A stretch of 64,000 nucleotides of DNA from Colwellia sp. 75C3 (GCF_002836255.1 NZ_PJAU01000054.1:62001-126000), one strand, 5' to 3'. Positions 10,062 to 19,732 are shown, counted from the first letter of the stretch. A program made the numbers and translations. Notes: generated by a model not told the origin, from the letters alone.

Positions 10062-11108
10062 ATGAGTTCTATGACATTAATTCCCAATACACCAACAACT
10101 ATAGGCAGTTGGGCCTTACTTATTGCCAAAGCAATTGAAAGCTATAATCTTGATAGTAAAAAGATTTTCACTCAAGCCCATATAGATTTAGATGCCATTC
10201 AAAATAACCCTGAAGTACGTTTACCCGTAAAAAAAATGGCCGTGTTATGGCGACTGGCTGTACTTGAAAGTAAAGATGAATGCTTTGCCTTACGGCTAAC
10301 GCAATTTTTTCAACCTAATACCTATAGTGCCGTTGGGCTAGCTTTTGCTTCCAGTCGTACTATTCTGGAAGGTTTTGAACATAGTTTGCGTTATTTTAAA
10401 ATGACCACTGATGCGGCAGAACACCGTTTAGAAAAAATCAACGATACCGTTGTTTTGCATATTGATATTCCCCCAGAAAATGAACCTGTTGCTGTTGAAG
10501 CCATTGAGGCCTTTATGTCGACCTTGATTTCATTATCTCGAGTCATGACAACCCAAGACTTCTCTCCCTTAGAAGTTTCTTTTAAACATGATAAAAGTGA
10601 CTTTGTTAACGAATACCAAGCATTCTTTAATTGTCCTGTTTTATTTAATCAAACGGGTCATAGAATCATTTATTCATTAATGGATCTAGAGCGTCCACAG
10701 ATGCTTGCTAATCCCTCCCTTGCCAAAACACTAGAGATGTGGATTGATGAACATTTAAAGCATTTCAGCCAAGATTTAGTGTCAACAAAAGTAAAAGCGT
10801 ATATTTTAGATAATATGTTAAAGGATGAAATTGAAATAGAAAATATAGCGAGCTTTTTAGCATTAGGCTTACGTACTTTACAACGAAAGTTAAAAGCGGA
10901 AGGGCAAAGTTTTAATGAAATACTCGATGAGTGTCGTCATCATATGGCGGAGAAGCTTTTAGCGGAACAACGTGTACCTTTAATAGAAATATCTTACATG
11001 TTAGGTTTTTCAGATCAAAGTGGTTTTACCCGCGCTTTTCGTCGTTGGACCAAGACCAGCCCTAAACATTATCGTGATCAGCATAGTCAAAAACTATTAC
11101 AAGAATAA
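10062..11108 (+). CDS. AraC-family transcriptional regulator (OruR/ArgR-like layout)
   Basis: A 348-residue regulator. The N-terminal ~200 residues match the arabinose-binding-like domain of the OruR/'AraC_binding_2' type (EVRLPVKKMAVLWRLAV, YSAVGLAFASSRTILEGFE). The C-terminal ~90 residues carry two HTH motifs (IENIASFLALGLRTLQRKL and ISYMLGFSDQSGFTRAFRRW), then TSPKHYR. Relatives control catabolic genes for fatty, aromatic or amino compounds by sensing a small molecule. It lies between the TonB receptor and the sulfatase/dehydrogenase set and faces the latter across a shared terminator, so it is the likely local activator. No clear Shine-Dalgarno precedes either of two close ATG codons (10062, 10071). 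Confidence 0.9.
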   Translation: MSSMTLIPNTPTTIGSWALLIAKAIESYNLDSKKIFTQAHIDLDAIQNNPEVRLPVKKMAVLWRLAVLESKDECFALRLTQFFQPNTYSAVGLAFASSRTILEGFEHSLRYFKMTTDAAEHRLEKINDTVVLHIDIPPENEPVAVEAIEAFMSTLISLSRVMTTQDFSPLEVSFKHDKSDFVNEYQAFFNCPVLFNQTGHRIIYSLMDLERPQMLANPSLAKTLEMWIDEHLKHFSQDLVSTKVKAYILDNMLKDEIEIENIASFLALGLRTLQRKLKAEGQSFNEILDECRHHMAEKLLAEQRVPLIEISYMLGFSDQSGFTRAFRRWTKTSPKHYRDQHSQKLLQE

Positions 11109-11110
11109 AT

Positions 11111-11143
11111 AAGCACATATAATTTTTTATATTATATGTGCTT
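11111..11143. terminator. Bidirectional hairpin between convergent genes
   Basis: AAGCACATATAAT and ATTATATGTGCTT form a perfect 13-bp stem with a 7-base loop. It starts two bases after the AraC stop and ends eleven bases before the stop of the convergent DUF1254 gene. The stem is AT-rich, so termination strength is uncertain. Confidence 0.65.
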
Positions 11144-11154
11144 GATATTAATGA

Positions 11155-12693
11155 TTAATGTTCTATTTTATTAACGCCAGGTAAATATTTTTCTACCGAA
11201 CTCCATTGACGCACTTCCTGATTGGGTAAATACACACGATAATTCAATCTGAAAATACCTTCTTTAGGCGTTGGAAGCCAGTTAGATTCATTACCCTCGG
11301 GCGGTGTAGGTTGAATGTAAATATCAAGAGAGCCATCGTCATTGTACTGCAAACCATCGGTACTTTTTCTTATGGAATAACGGTTAATATCATTTCCTAC
11401 TAACTGATAATCATCGCCGTACATTGTGATAGACCAAAAGCCATATTTAGCTGTATTAGGCAACTCGCCCTTATCAAAATGCAGTTTATAGGTGTTTTTA
11501 CCAATTAACGGCTCATTACTGCTGTCTGAATAAGTATGAAAATAAACGGCTTCCTCAGGAGAGTGAACAAACAACCCCTGAACTGCGCCTTCAGCGCGAG
11601 CAAAGTAGTCACTGCCATAACTGCCACCGACAAAATCTACATTCCATTTATTGTCACTTTGTGTTCCTCTAAATTTGACTTTCCATTTAACGATATCAAT
11701 ACCTGCTTGAACCGCTCTAGCCAAGCCTTTTTGAATTGCGGGATCTAAACTTTCAGGATCAAATGCCTGAGTATCTGACAAGCCAATATGTTTAAAGGTG
11801 TTTAATAATGCTCTATTTTCTCCAACTGGCGGATTTTCTTTTAATAACTCAGCAGCGTAACTAAAGTAGCCTAATTTACCTTTTTTCATACTAGTATTCG
11901 CCAGTTTAGGTAAATCATAACTACGTTGTTCTTTCGGAAGACCCCATTGAGATAATGGCACTGCATCAAACTGTTTTTGATAGGCTTTGATCAATTCCAC
12001 ATCTTCATCGGTTTCTGTATAAGTGGCAATTCTCAACGCGACTAAAGCAGAGTTATTTGGCATGCGTAATGCCTTAACACCATCAGGTAACTTACCATGC
12101 CAATTAGGACCAACTAAGGCAAAATTTCCACCATCAGATCCCGTTGCACGCGTGCCTATATAATGTTGATTAACAATATAAGCGTCGCCGATTTGCAATG
12201 AGTAATATCGGTCTTTAATGGGTGGCACAACTAAGATCACCGGCTCTTCAGCCAAAAAAACAGATAACCCCGAATACACGGTATCTCTATTTGGCGTATA
12301 AGGCATAGTATCGTTCGAAGTGGCCAATTTTGATGAATGACCCCATTGACCAACCGGCGCACAAGGGCACTTATCTTTAATGCGTGCTATCTTTTTCAAA
12401 TCCATACGTAAATCACGCTGAACATCATGCATTATCATCGGTATAGTGAACATAAATGCTTGAATACCAACACTGTATGCCCATTCTTCTTTGGCTTTGT
12501 TATCTGCTTCTTTCATCGCTTGCACAGAAAAATTATTGTTAACTTTAAAGGCTTTAATAATTTCATTTGCGTTTACTAACGATGGCAACACCAACATGGT
12601 AGATAGAGCAAGTACACTCAATGTTGTTGATAACTTAGGCTTCGTCTTAGCTTTAGACAACCGTTGATTATGCGTTGATAATTTTGATTTCAT
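11155..12693 (-). CDS. Exported DUF1254/DUF1214 domain protein
   Basis: A 512-residue protein with a signal peptide (hydrophobic stretch LSVLALSTMLVLPSLVNA, about residues 26-43), so periplasmic or exported. DUF1254 covers about residues 85-215 (TPYTPNRDTVYSGLSVF, VVPPIKDRYYSLQIGDAY) and DUF1214 about 375-495 (YKLHFDKGELPNTAKYGFWS, YDDDG-like end). The biochemical function of these domains is not settled; they often sit near catabolic genes. It is the last gene of a leftward set with the alcohol dehydrogenase (51-base gap) and alkyl sulfatase, suggesting a role in the same pathway. A GAGGGG ribosome binding site lies ahead of the ATG. Confidence 0.88.
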   Translation of the reverse strand: MKSKLSTHNQRLSKAKTKPKLSTTLSVLALSTMLVLPSLVNANEIIKAFKVNNNFSVQAMKEADNKAKEEWAYSVGIQAFMFTIPMIMHDVQRDLRMDLKKIARIKDKCPCAPVGQWGHSSKLATSNDTMPYTPNRDTVYSGLSVFLAEEPVILVVPPIKDRYYSLQIGDAYIVNQHYIGTRATGSDGGNFALVGPNWHGKLPDGVKALRMPNNSALVALRIATYTETDEDVELIKAYQKQFDAVPLSQWGLPKEQRSYDLPKLANTSMKKGKLGYFSYAAELLKENPPVGENRALLNTFKHIGLSDTQAFDPESLDPAIQKGLARAVQAGIDIVKWKVKFRGTQSDNKWNVDFVGGSYGSDYFARAEGAVQGLFVHSPEEAVYFHTYSDSSNEPLIGKNTYKLHFDKGELPNTAKYGFWSITMYGDDYQLVGNDINRYSIRKSTDGLQYNDDGSLDIYIQPTPPEGNESNWLPTPKEGIFRLNYRVYLPNQEVRQWSSVEKYLPGVNKIEH

Positions 12694-12705
12694 TAGTTTC
12701 CCCTC

Positions 12706-12733
12706 ATTTTTAATTTTTAATTTTTAATTTTTT
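12706..12733. repeat. Short tandem repeat TTTTTAA
   Basis: About four head-to-tail copies of TTTTTAA(T) fill most of the 51-base gap between the alcohol dehydrogenase and DUF1254 genes. Such runs can slip during replication and would alter the distance to the DUF1254 ribosome binding site. Confidence 0.6.
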
Positions 12734-12744
12734 ATCGTTGTAAT

Positions 12745-13953
12745 TTATGATGGCATTAGTTGTTGGAACAATTTTTTACATTGTTTTAAGTCTAAATATT
12801 GTGGCACTGGGTAAAGGTAGTGTGCTTCTTTTAAAGCGGCTTTGGCTAAATCATCAATATCGTCAACACGTAAACACGTAATCGTCTCTTCAATATTTAA
12901 GGTGCGCTGTAACTTTTTTATTTTTTCAATAAATAAGTCTGCCATGGCCAATTCACTTTTATTAGCTGTATCTAAGCCAATTGCTTTGGCTAATTGTGCC
13001 AGGCGGGTACATGAAGACAGTTTATTAAAGGTGAGTACATGAGGTAAGACAATTGCGTTAGTCATGCCATGAGGAAGATGATATTTAGCACCAATTTGAT
13101 GAGAAATAGCATGCACATAACCCAAACCAGCTTTGGTAAAGGCCAAGCCGGCATAACAAGAAGCAACAGCAAGTGCTTCTCTTGCATCAATATTATTACC
13201 CTCTTGATAGGCGATAGGCAATTGTTTACATATTAATTTTATTGCAGTTAAAGCATATAAATTAGTCTGCTCATTGGCATGCATAGACAGATAGGCTTCT
13301 ATCGCGTGGGTTAACGCATCAAAGCCAGTATCAGCGGTAATATTTGCTGGCATACCCTGCATTAAAATGGGGTCTAAAGCAGTGCCTATAGGTAGTATCT
13401 TCGGCGAAATAACTAACAATTTTTCTTCAGATTTACTACTGGTAATAACCGCTGCCATGGTCACTTCAGAGCCAGTACCTGAGGTGGTTGGTAATAAATA
13501 TAACGGTAAGCCTTGTGCTTTTATTTTTAATAAACCTGCGACATTGTTCACTGTTTTTCTTGTGGTAGCTAATACCGCAATCATTTTTGCAGCATCAAGT
13601 GATGAACCGCCGCCAATGCCTAATACCAAGTCACAATTATTATTTTTCGCCATATTAATACCTTGATCAATAATAAGATCAGAAGGGTCAGGTGTTACTT
13701 GGTCAAAAATAATTACTTCAATGTGATTCTCTGCTAGTTTTTGACAAATTTTATCGGTGATACCTAATTGATATAACACCTTATCAGTGACAATTAAGAC
13801 TCGTTTAATGTTTTGATTGATGATGAGATCAACCAGGGCAAGTGAGGAATGTTGCCCAGTAAAAATAACAGGCTGAGGCTGTGGAATAAGCTTAATGGCC
13901 ACTTTCAATCCCATCATTAATATTTTGTAAAAACATACTTGAATAAAAAACAT
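12745..13953 (-). CDS. Iron-containing alcohol dehydrogenase (group III)
   Basis: A 402-residue NAD(P)-dependent alcohol dehydrogenase of the iron-activated family. It has the nucleotide-binding GGGSSLDAAK (about 114-123), TTSGTGSEVT, and the four metal ligands in their usual spacing: Asp212 and His216 in FDALTHAIEAY, His281 in GYVHAISHQ and His295 in YHLPHGM. Members oxidise or reduce primary alcohols and aldehydes of various chain lengths. Placed directly after the alkyl sulfatase gene (106 bases), it could oxidise the alcohol released by that enzyme to an aldehyde. The start is supported by AGGA five bases upstream; an internal start at Met13/14 is possible. Confidence 0.93.
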   Translation of the reverse strand: MFFIQVCFYKILMMGLKVAIKLIPQPQPVIFTGQHSSLALVDLIINQNIKRVLIVTDKVLYQLGITDKICQKLAENHIEVIIFDQVTPDPSDLIIDQGINMAKNNNCDLVLGIGGGSSLDAAKMIAVLATTRKTVNNVAGLLKIKAQGLPLYLLPTTSGTGSEVTMAAVITSSKSEEKLLVISPKILPIGTALDPILMQGMPANITADTGFDALTHAIEAYLSMHANEQTNLYALTAIKLICKQLPIAYQEGNNIDAREALAVASCYAGLAFTKAGLGYVHAISHQIGAKYHLPHGMTNAIVLPHVLTFNKLSSCTRLAQLAKAIGLDTANKSELAMADLFIEKIKKLQRTLNIEETITCLRVDDIDDLAKAALKEAHYLYPVPQYLDLKQCKKLFQQLMPS

Positions 13954-14059
13954 TAAAATCCTAATTTTTTCTGAATGATGAATCTCAGTATGACCTTTTA
14001 CAAAATTGAATACTGAGCATTACATGACAACTTCTATGTTAAGTACGACATTCTGCTAT

Positions 14060-16039
14060 CTAGGGGATTACAATGTTAAATTGGCCGTCGGGTTTATCAA
14101 ATAACTGAAAGAAATTAACTAGGTCCCAAATGCTGCCATCTACCGATAAGTCATCTGAAAACAAGGTATCTTTAATACCTGCCTGACCAATGAGGATTTT
14201 GACAAATAGCTCATGGGTTAATGATAAAGTCGCATCTACTTTTCTGTTTTCGTTATCAAGGGAGTGATGTAAAACTGAGTTGTTAACCGATAAAATATAA
14301 CGCTCATCAAGATCAGTAAAAACTATTGCAATATTGAACTGTTCCGCCTGTGCTTTTTCACTGTTTAACCTAACCGACATTGATTCAAAGAACTTGTTCA
14401 CGGGTGTATTTTTGAAGATACCTGCCATCACCGCTAAATCAATGCCTTTTTTACTCACGCCTTGGGTAAGCTCTTGTGCACCAGTGAGATAAAAATTTCG
14501 CCACGCCGCTGATTCTGCTTGAAATGCAAGTTGCTGATATGTTTTGGCTAACAAGGATTTTGCTTGTGCATTGTTTGGTTGAGAAAAAACCAAGTGATTG
14601 AGCATTTCGGCTAACCAGCGGTATTCTCCTTGTTCATAAAAAATCGCTGATTTTTTTAATATTTGCTCAGATCCGCCCATCATCTCAACATATTTTGTTG
14701 CAGATTGTTGTGGTGGTAAAGGGTTTAAATGCGCCGGATTAGCATCAAACCAGCCCATATAAAATTGATAAACAGCCTTGGCATTATGGCTTAGGCTGCC
14801 ATAGTAACCTCTGTTAGAAAAATAATTACCCAATGACGTCGGCAAGATAATTTGTTCGGCAATTTCATTGCCAGTGAAACCTTGATTCATCAGTCGAACA
14901 CTTTGATCATGAATAAACTTATATAAATCGCGCTGATTTTTTAAAAAGGTAGTGACTTGATCGTTACCCCAAACTGGCCAATGGTGACTACCAAAATACA
15001 AGTCTGCTTGGCCAAATAATGTTAGCGCTTGATTAATTGTATTACTCCACACTAAGGCATTACGAACCTCTGCCCCGCGTAAAGTATATAAATTATGCAT
15101 ATTGCGAGACACTAACTCGGCCCCACCAAAAGCTTTTAATTGCGGTAAGTAAAAAGTAAGCTCTGCAATGGATTCACTGCCTGAAGCATTTTGGAAAACA
15201 AACTCAATACCATCAATTGAAAGCTTAGTATTATCGACACTTATTAATTCTGTTGGCTGAACAATGTCAAACGTACCAAAAACGGGACCTTTTCCTAATC
15301 CTGAGCCAACATGACCCGTCACTGTTTTTGGTAAGTTTTTCCCAAACATATAAGCAGAACGACGTGACATTGCAATACCAGCAATAATATTTTCACTGGT
15401 CGCCGCGTCCATAAAACCTTCAGGGGCAATAATACGAATGTTTTGCTGTGCAATTTCTTGCTCACTTACTACGCCCAGAATACCGCCAAAGTGGTCAATA
15501 TGAGCGTGAGTTAAGATCACCGCTTTGATCGGTTTATTACCTAAGTGTTGCTGTGCAAATTTTAAAGCTGCTTGTGCGCTTTCTTTTGCCGTAAGTGGGT
15601 CAACAATTATCCAACCATTTAAACTTTCAATTATCGTCATATTGGCTAAATCAAAGCCTCTAATTTGATAAATACCGTCAGTGACTTTAAATAAACCGCT
15701 AATATTATTTAACTTTTCTTGACGCCATAAACTAGGATTAACGGTGTTTGGCGCTTCTCCCTTAATAAACTTGTAGCCTGGGTTGCTCCAAATGATGTCA
15801 TTGGCGGCATTACGTATTAGTAGATTGTCAGCAGAGGCAATCAAGCCTTTATTGGCTTGGGTAAAATCGGTTTCGTCTGATAAGTTAATCGTCTTTTTAA
15901 CTTGCGCTTGATGCGCAATAGTTGACTTACTTGCTACATCACTCACTAAGTCAGCCTGTGAGGTACTGGTTTCTTTAGTTTCTTGATTCGGTTGGCAAGC
16001 AGATAACAACAGTAGTATTAGCACATAAGGTAATCGCAT
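14060..16039 (-). CDS. Alkyl sulfatase, SdsA1/YjcS-type metallo-beta-lactamase lipoprotein
   Basis: Hydrolyses primary (or, in some relatives, secondary) alkyl sulfate esters to alcohol and sulfate. The 659-residue protein has the three-part family structure. A metallo-beta-lactamase domain (about 110-350) carries the zinc motif THAHIDHFGG with His178, His180, Asp182 and His183, then MHNLYTLRGAEVRN and FGSHHWPVWG. An alpha-helical dimerisation domain follows (about 380-520). A C-terminal SCP2-like domain (about 530-655) binds the alkyl chain. The N-terminus LILLLLSACQPN is a lipoprotein signal with Cys at the lipobox, so the enzyme is probably anchored to a membrane, whereas characterised relatives are secreted or soluble. 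It heads the leftward set and is divergent from the aldehyde dehydrogenase gene. Confidence 0.94.
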   Translation of the reverse strand: MRLPYVLILLLLSACQPNQETKETSTSQADLVSDVASKSTIAHQAQVKKTINLSDETDFTQANKGLIASADNLLIRNAANDIIWSNPGYKFIKGEAPNTVNPSLWRQEKLNNISGLFKVTDGIYQIRGFDLANMTIIESLNGWIIVDPLTAKESAQAALKFAQQHLGNKPIKAVILTHAHIDHFGGILGVVSEQEIAQQNIRIIAPEGFMDAATSENIIAGIAMSRRSAYMFGKNLPKTVTGHVGSGLGKGPVFGTFDIVQPTELISVDNTKLSIDGIEFVFQNASGSESIAELTFYLPQLKAFGGAELVSRNMHNLYTLRGAEVRNALVWSNTINQALTLFGQADLYFGSHHWPVWGNDQVTTFLKNQRDLYKFIHDQSVRLMNQGFTGNEIAEQIILPTSLGNYFSNRGYYGSLSHNAKAVYQFYMGWFDANPAHLNPLPPQQSATKYVEMMGGSEQILKKSAIFYEQGEYRWLAEMLNHLVFSQPNNAQAKSLLAKTYQQLAFQAESAAWRNFYLTGAQELTQGVSKKGIDLAVMAGIFKNTPVNKFFESMSVRLNSEKAQAEQFNIAIVFTDLDERYILSVNNSVLHHSLDNENRKVDATLSLTHELFVKILIGQAGIKDTLFSDDLSVDGSIWDLVNFFQLFDKPDGQFNIVIP

Positions 16040-16299
16040 TTAAACACTCTCTTTTATAACTTTTTTATTATCACTGCCTAATACGATAACCTTAATTATT
16101 TAAAGTTTACTGTCTTCACCTGACAACTATTGGTGCTTAAACGACAGAGTGCAATTTCCTTCTTATTAACCAGATTCTCTTTTCTATAAATTAGTTGTTA
16201 TGACGTGAAAGACAAAAAAATGACATCGAAAGTTAGGATTTAAGACAGGAAAGCATTCTAGTATTGAACACTTGAAATGCTTGTATAATAGAGAAACTA

Positions 16300-17739
16300 A
16301 TGGCCGATAACCCTTATACCGAATGTGATGACAAAGAAGAAATAGAGCAATTAGAACGTTTGTTTTTACTTCAAAAAAAAAATGAAAACTGCGTGGAAAT
16401 ACCAAGTGCGAAGCAAAGAATTAGTGACATTAAGGCATTAAAAAATGCGTTAACTCACCATCAAAATGAGTTACTTATTGCTATGAGTGACGATTTTGGT
16501 CATCGAAGTAAAGACGATAGTAAACTGGGTGATATTCTAACCACCATACTGAGTGCAAATTACGCAATTAAGCATATCAAGCGTTGGATGAGGCCGAGTA
16601 AAAGGCATGTTCATCCGTTATTCCAACCGGCAAAAGCACATGTACAGTACCAGCCTCTTGGCGTGGTTGGCATTATCACACCATGGAATTATCCGATTTT
16701 TTTAGCGCTTGGTCCCTTAATCACTGCTTTGTCAGCCGGCAATACTGCCATCATTAAAATGTCAGAGTTTACCCCAAACACTAACAGGATAATGAAACGA
16801 TTAATTGCCAGTGCATTTCCTCCTGAAAAAGTTACGGTAATTTGTGGTGGTTCCTCTGTCGCGGCACATTTTACTCATTTAAACTTTGACCACATAGTTT
16901 TCACAGGCTCCACAGCTATTGGCAAAAAAGTAATGGCCGCGGCCTCAGAAAACCTGACGCCTGTCACTTTAGAGTTAGGTGGGAAATCACCCGTTATTAT
17001 TGGTAAAGACATTGATATTTCGACCGCAGTAACGCGATTTTTAGTCGCAAAAACCTTAAATAGCGGTCAAACCTGTGTCGCACCAGATTACCTACTTTGT
17101 CCTGAAGAAAAAATCCCGAAATTAATAGAAACGCTTAAAATTCAGTTTAACTCCCTATACCCCAATATTGAAAATAATCCAGATTATGGCGGTATTATCA
17201 ATAATGCACAATTTCAACGATTACACCATTTAATAGAGGACGCGAGCAATAAAGGCGGAGTGATTACCCCATTAACAGTAGAAAAAATTGATGGCAATGT
17301 GAGGAAAATGGCGTTAACCGTGATCACCAATATTCATGATGACATGCGAGTTATGCAAGAAGAAATCTTTGGCCCTTTATTGCCTATTGTGCCTTACAAC
17401 GACATTCAACAGGCCATAGACTATATTAATCAACGCGAAAATCCATTAGCGCTGTATTTAATGAGTTTTGATAAAAAGACTCAGCACCTAGTTCTGAATA
17501 AAACCAAAGCGGGTGGAGTATGTATAAACGAGGCTGCAATGCATGTTGCACAAGACGATTTACCGTTTGGCGGTATAGGTGATTCAGGCATGGGCCAATA
17601 CCATGGGCGTGAAGGGTTTTTAGCACTATCAAAAGCTAAGGCGGTTTTTTCACGTGGAAAATTCAGTTTAGGCTCTTTAATCTTTCCTCCTTACAACCAA
17701 ATCATTCACAAACTTATTTATAAAATACTCATCAAATAG
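16300..17739 (+). CDS. Aldehyde dehydrogenase, class 3 / coniferyl-aldehyde-dehydrogenase-like
   Basis: Oxidises an aldehyde to the acid with NAD(P). The 479-residue protein lacks the long N-terminus of class 1/2 enzymes, as is typical of class 3 fatty or aromatic aldehyde dehydrogenases. Visible are the cofactor region ITPWNYPIFLALGP, FTGSTAIGKKVM, general base Glu225 in TLELGGKSP, nucleophile Cys259 in NSGQTCVAPDY and the late motif EEIFGPLLPI. The C-terminus is hydrophobic and basic (IIHKLIYKILIK), like membrane-associated fatty aldehyde dehydrogenases. The gene overlaps the acyl-CoA ligase start by one base. Adjacent enzymes suggest a medium- or long-chain fatty aldehyde substrate. A TATAAT lies only 10 bases before the ATG and no good Shine-Dalgarno is seen. 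Confidence 0.94.
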   Translation: MADNPYTECDDKEEIEQLERLFLLQKKNENCVEIPSAKQRISDIKALKNALTHHQNELLIAMSDDFGHRSKDDSKLGDILTTILSANYAIKHIKRWMRPSKRHVHPLFQPAKAHVQYQPLGVVGIITPWNYPIFLALGPLITALSAGNTAIIKMSEFTPNTNRIMKRLIASAFPPEKVTVICGGSSVAAHFTHLNFDHIVFTGSTAIGKKVMAAASENLTPVTLELGGKSPVIIGKDIDISTAVTRFLVAKTLNSGQTCVAPDYLLCPEEKIPKLIETLKIQFNSLYPNIENNPDYGGIINNAQFQRLHHLIEDASNKGGVITPLTVEKIDGNVRKMALTVITNIHDDMRVMQEEIFGPLLPIVPYNDIQQAIDYINQRENPLALYLMSFDKKTQHLVLNKTKAGGVCINEAAMHVAQDDLPFGGIGDSGMGQYHGREGFLALSKAKAVFSRGKFSLGSLIFPPYNQIIHKLIYKILIK

Positions 17740-19394
17740 TGAAGCCATTAATTATGAAATCATCAACAGTACCGACCTCATCAGCATTATTAAACCAAGC
17801 GATTGACTCCAAAAATGGTGGGTTAAACTTAGCTCATGAGAGTCTTGCAGATTTAATTGAAGAAGCGATGGACAAAAATTCCACTGAGAGTGCATATCAA
17901 TGTTTAGGTCAGACATTGACCTTTGCTGACATTGATAAAAAATCATCGGCTTTAGCTACATATTTATTAGAAGTTGCTAAGCTTAACGCGGGTGATAGGG
18001 TGGTTATTCAACTACCAAATATTACCCAATACCCAATTGCCGCCTATGCAGTTATTCGCGCAGGGTTAGTTTTAGTTAATACCAATCCCTTGTACACAGC
18101 ACGTGAAATGCAGCATCAATTTAGTGATTCAGGCGCGAAAGCCATTATTATTCTTGCTGATTTGCTACCTAAATTAGTTGGGATTATTGAGCAAACTAAC
18201 ATTAATACGATTATTGCAACTCACGCCATAGATTTAATGCAACCTCAAATCATCAACGAGAAAAAAGTACTATCCGCCAATTTAATCAGTTTCAGTGAAG
18301 CCTTAAAATCAGGCAATGAATTTTCAAAGATTAACCGCCAACCAATAAACATCAATGACATTGCGGCCATTCAATATACGGGTGGCACAACAGGGGTCTC
18401 CAAAGGGGCAGTATTAACCCATAAAAATTTATTAAGTAATGTCATGCAAGCGTCGGAACGTTTATCAAACGTAGCGGTTGAAGGCGAAGAATGTTTTGTT
18501 ACCCCATTACCGCTTTATCATATTTACGCCTTATTACTGAATTTATGGGTGTTTAGTAAAGGAAATAATAATATTCTTATCCCAAACCCTCGAGACATTG
18601 AAGGTTTTATCGACACCTTAATGATAAATAGAGTGACTGGATTTTGTGGCATCAATACCTTATTTATTGGATTATGCAGTCATCCAAAAATTAAAGAAGT
18701 TAACTTTGACGCATTAAAATTTACTATTAGCGGCGGCGCTGCCCTTACTTCTACCGCAACAGATAATTGGTATAAAATTACCGGCTGTACCATCTCTGAA
18801 GGTTACGGTTTATCGGAAACGTCACCTGTAGTGACATTAAATGAACCAGGGAAAGAACAATTAGGTACTATAGGTTTACCTGTGATCGGTACCGAAGTAC
18901 AAATTTGGAATGATGATGCCAAGGAAGTAAAACTAGGAGAAACAGGAGAATTAGTTGTTCGAGGGCCACAAGTAATGCAAGGGTACTGGCAACAACGTCA
19001 GGAAACCCAAAAAGTTCTAACCCAAGAGGGGTGGCTTAAAACCGGTGATATCGCACTGCAAAAAAACAATGGTTTTTTTCAAATAGTTGATAGAAAAAAA
19101 GACATGATTATTGTCTCTGGTTTTAATGTCTATCCCAATGAGATTGAAGATATTTTAATGTCTCACCCCGATATTTTAGAAGCCGCGGTGGTTGGCGAGA
19201 GCTGCCCTAAATCAGGTGAATTAGTCTCTGCTTTCATTGTTAAAAGGTCAAATGCTGATCTTTGTTATCAAGAGATTACACGTTATTGCCGAGAATTATT
19301 AACGCCCTATAAAGTCCCTAAAAAAATGATCTTTTTAAATGAATTACCTAAAAGTTCTATCGGAAAAGTTTTACGAAAAGAGCTAAGAAACTAG
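17739..19394 (+). CDS. Fatty-acid-CoA ligase (FadD-like, AMP-forming)
   Basis: Activates a fatty acid to acyl-CoA with ATP through an acyl-AMP intermediate. The 551-residue protein has the AMP-binding P-loop-like YTGGTTGVSKGAVLTH, GYGLSETSPVV, the GWLKTGDIA segment, the fatty-acyl-CoA signature DRKKDMIIVSGFNVYPNEIE and the C-terminal lysine region PKSSIGKVLRKEL. It is closest in pattern to E. coli FadD but is a separate copy linked to catabolic genes, so I leave the symbol blank. The GTG start overlaps the upstream stop (TAGTG), indicating coupling; an ATG at 17754 is an alternative. It would feed the acid made by the neighbouring dehydrogenase into beta-oxidation. Confidence 0.94.
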   Translation: MKPLIMKSSTVPTSSALLNQAIDSKNGGLNLAHESLADLIEEAMDKNSTESAYQCLGQTLTFADIDKKSSALATYLLEVAKLNAGDRVVIQLPNITQYPIAAYAVIRAGLVLVNTNPLYTAREMQHQFSDSGAKAIIILADLLPKLVGIIEQTNINTIIATHAIDLMQPQIINEKKVLSANLISFSEALKSGNEFSKINRQPININDIAAIQYTGGTTGVSKGAVLTHKNLLSNVMQASERLSNVAVEGEECFVTPLPLYHIYALLLNLWVFSKGNNNILIPNPRDIEGFIDTLMINRVTGFCGINTLFIGLCSHPKIKEVNFDALKFTISGGAALTSTATDNWYKITGCTISEGYGLSETSPVVTLNEPGKEQLGTIGLPVIGTEVQIWNDDAKEVKLGETGELVVRGPQVMQGYWQQRQETQKVLTQEGWLKTGDIALQKNNGFFQIVDRKKDMIIVSGFNVYPNEIEDILMSHPDILEAAVVGESCPKSGELVSAFIVKRSNADLCYQEITRYCRELLTPYKVPKKMIFLNELPKSSIGKVLRKELRN

Positions 19395-19732
19395 CAGAAA
19401 TCATACAGTTTAAATCTATCAATTTATTGTTAAATTATAATCAAATTTTTATAGCCGTTTTATAATGAATGTCAAACCAACTATTTGAAATAAAAGGGAA
19501 GTTAGCTATAAAGAAGTAATTTATAGCTAACTAAAGTATAAAGCCCCTCTGTCTTTGAAGCTGAATAAAATATTATTAATTACTGTCCATTTTTATTCGG
19601 CAAGATCAAATTAGCAATAAGAAGTCATAAGGTAATCATTGATACTTACCATTGTAATATCTGCGGAGCTACCGTTAGTTAAAACAACGTCAGCAATGCA
19701 CTTACACTTACACTTACAAGGTATTATGCAGC
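19395..19732. other. Intergenic region between convergent genes, with hairpin at 19500-19532
   Basis: About 340 bases. AGTTAGCTATAAA (19500-19512) pairs perfectly with TTTATAGCTAACT (19520-19532), a 13-bp stem with a 7-base loop, probably a 3'-end structure for one or both convergent transcripts, though no U-tract follows. CTTACA is repeated three times near 19699-19716. No gene is seen. Confidence 0.5.
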
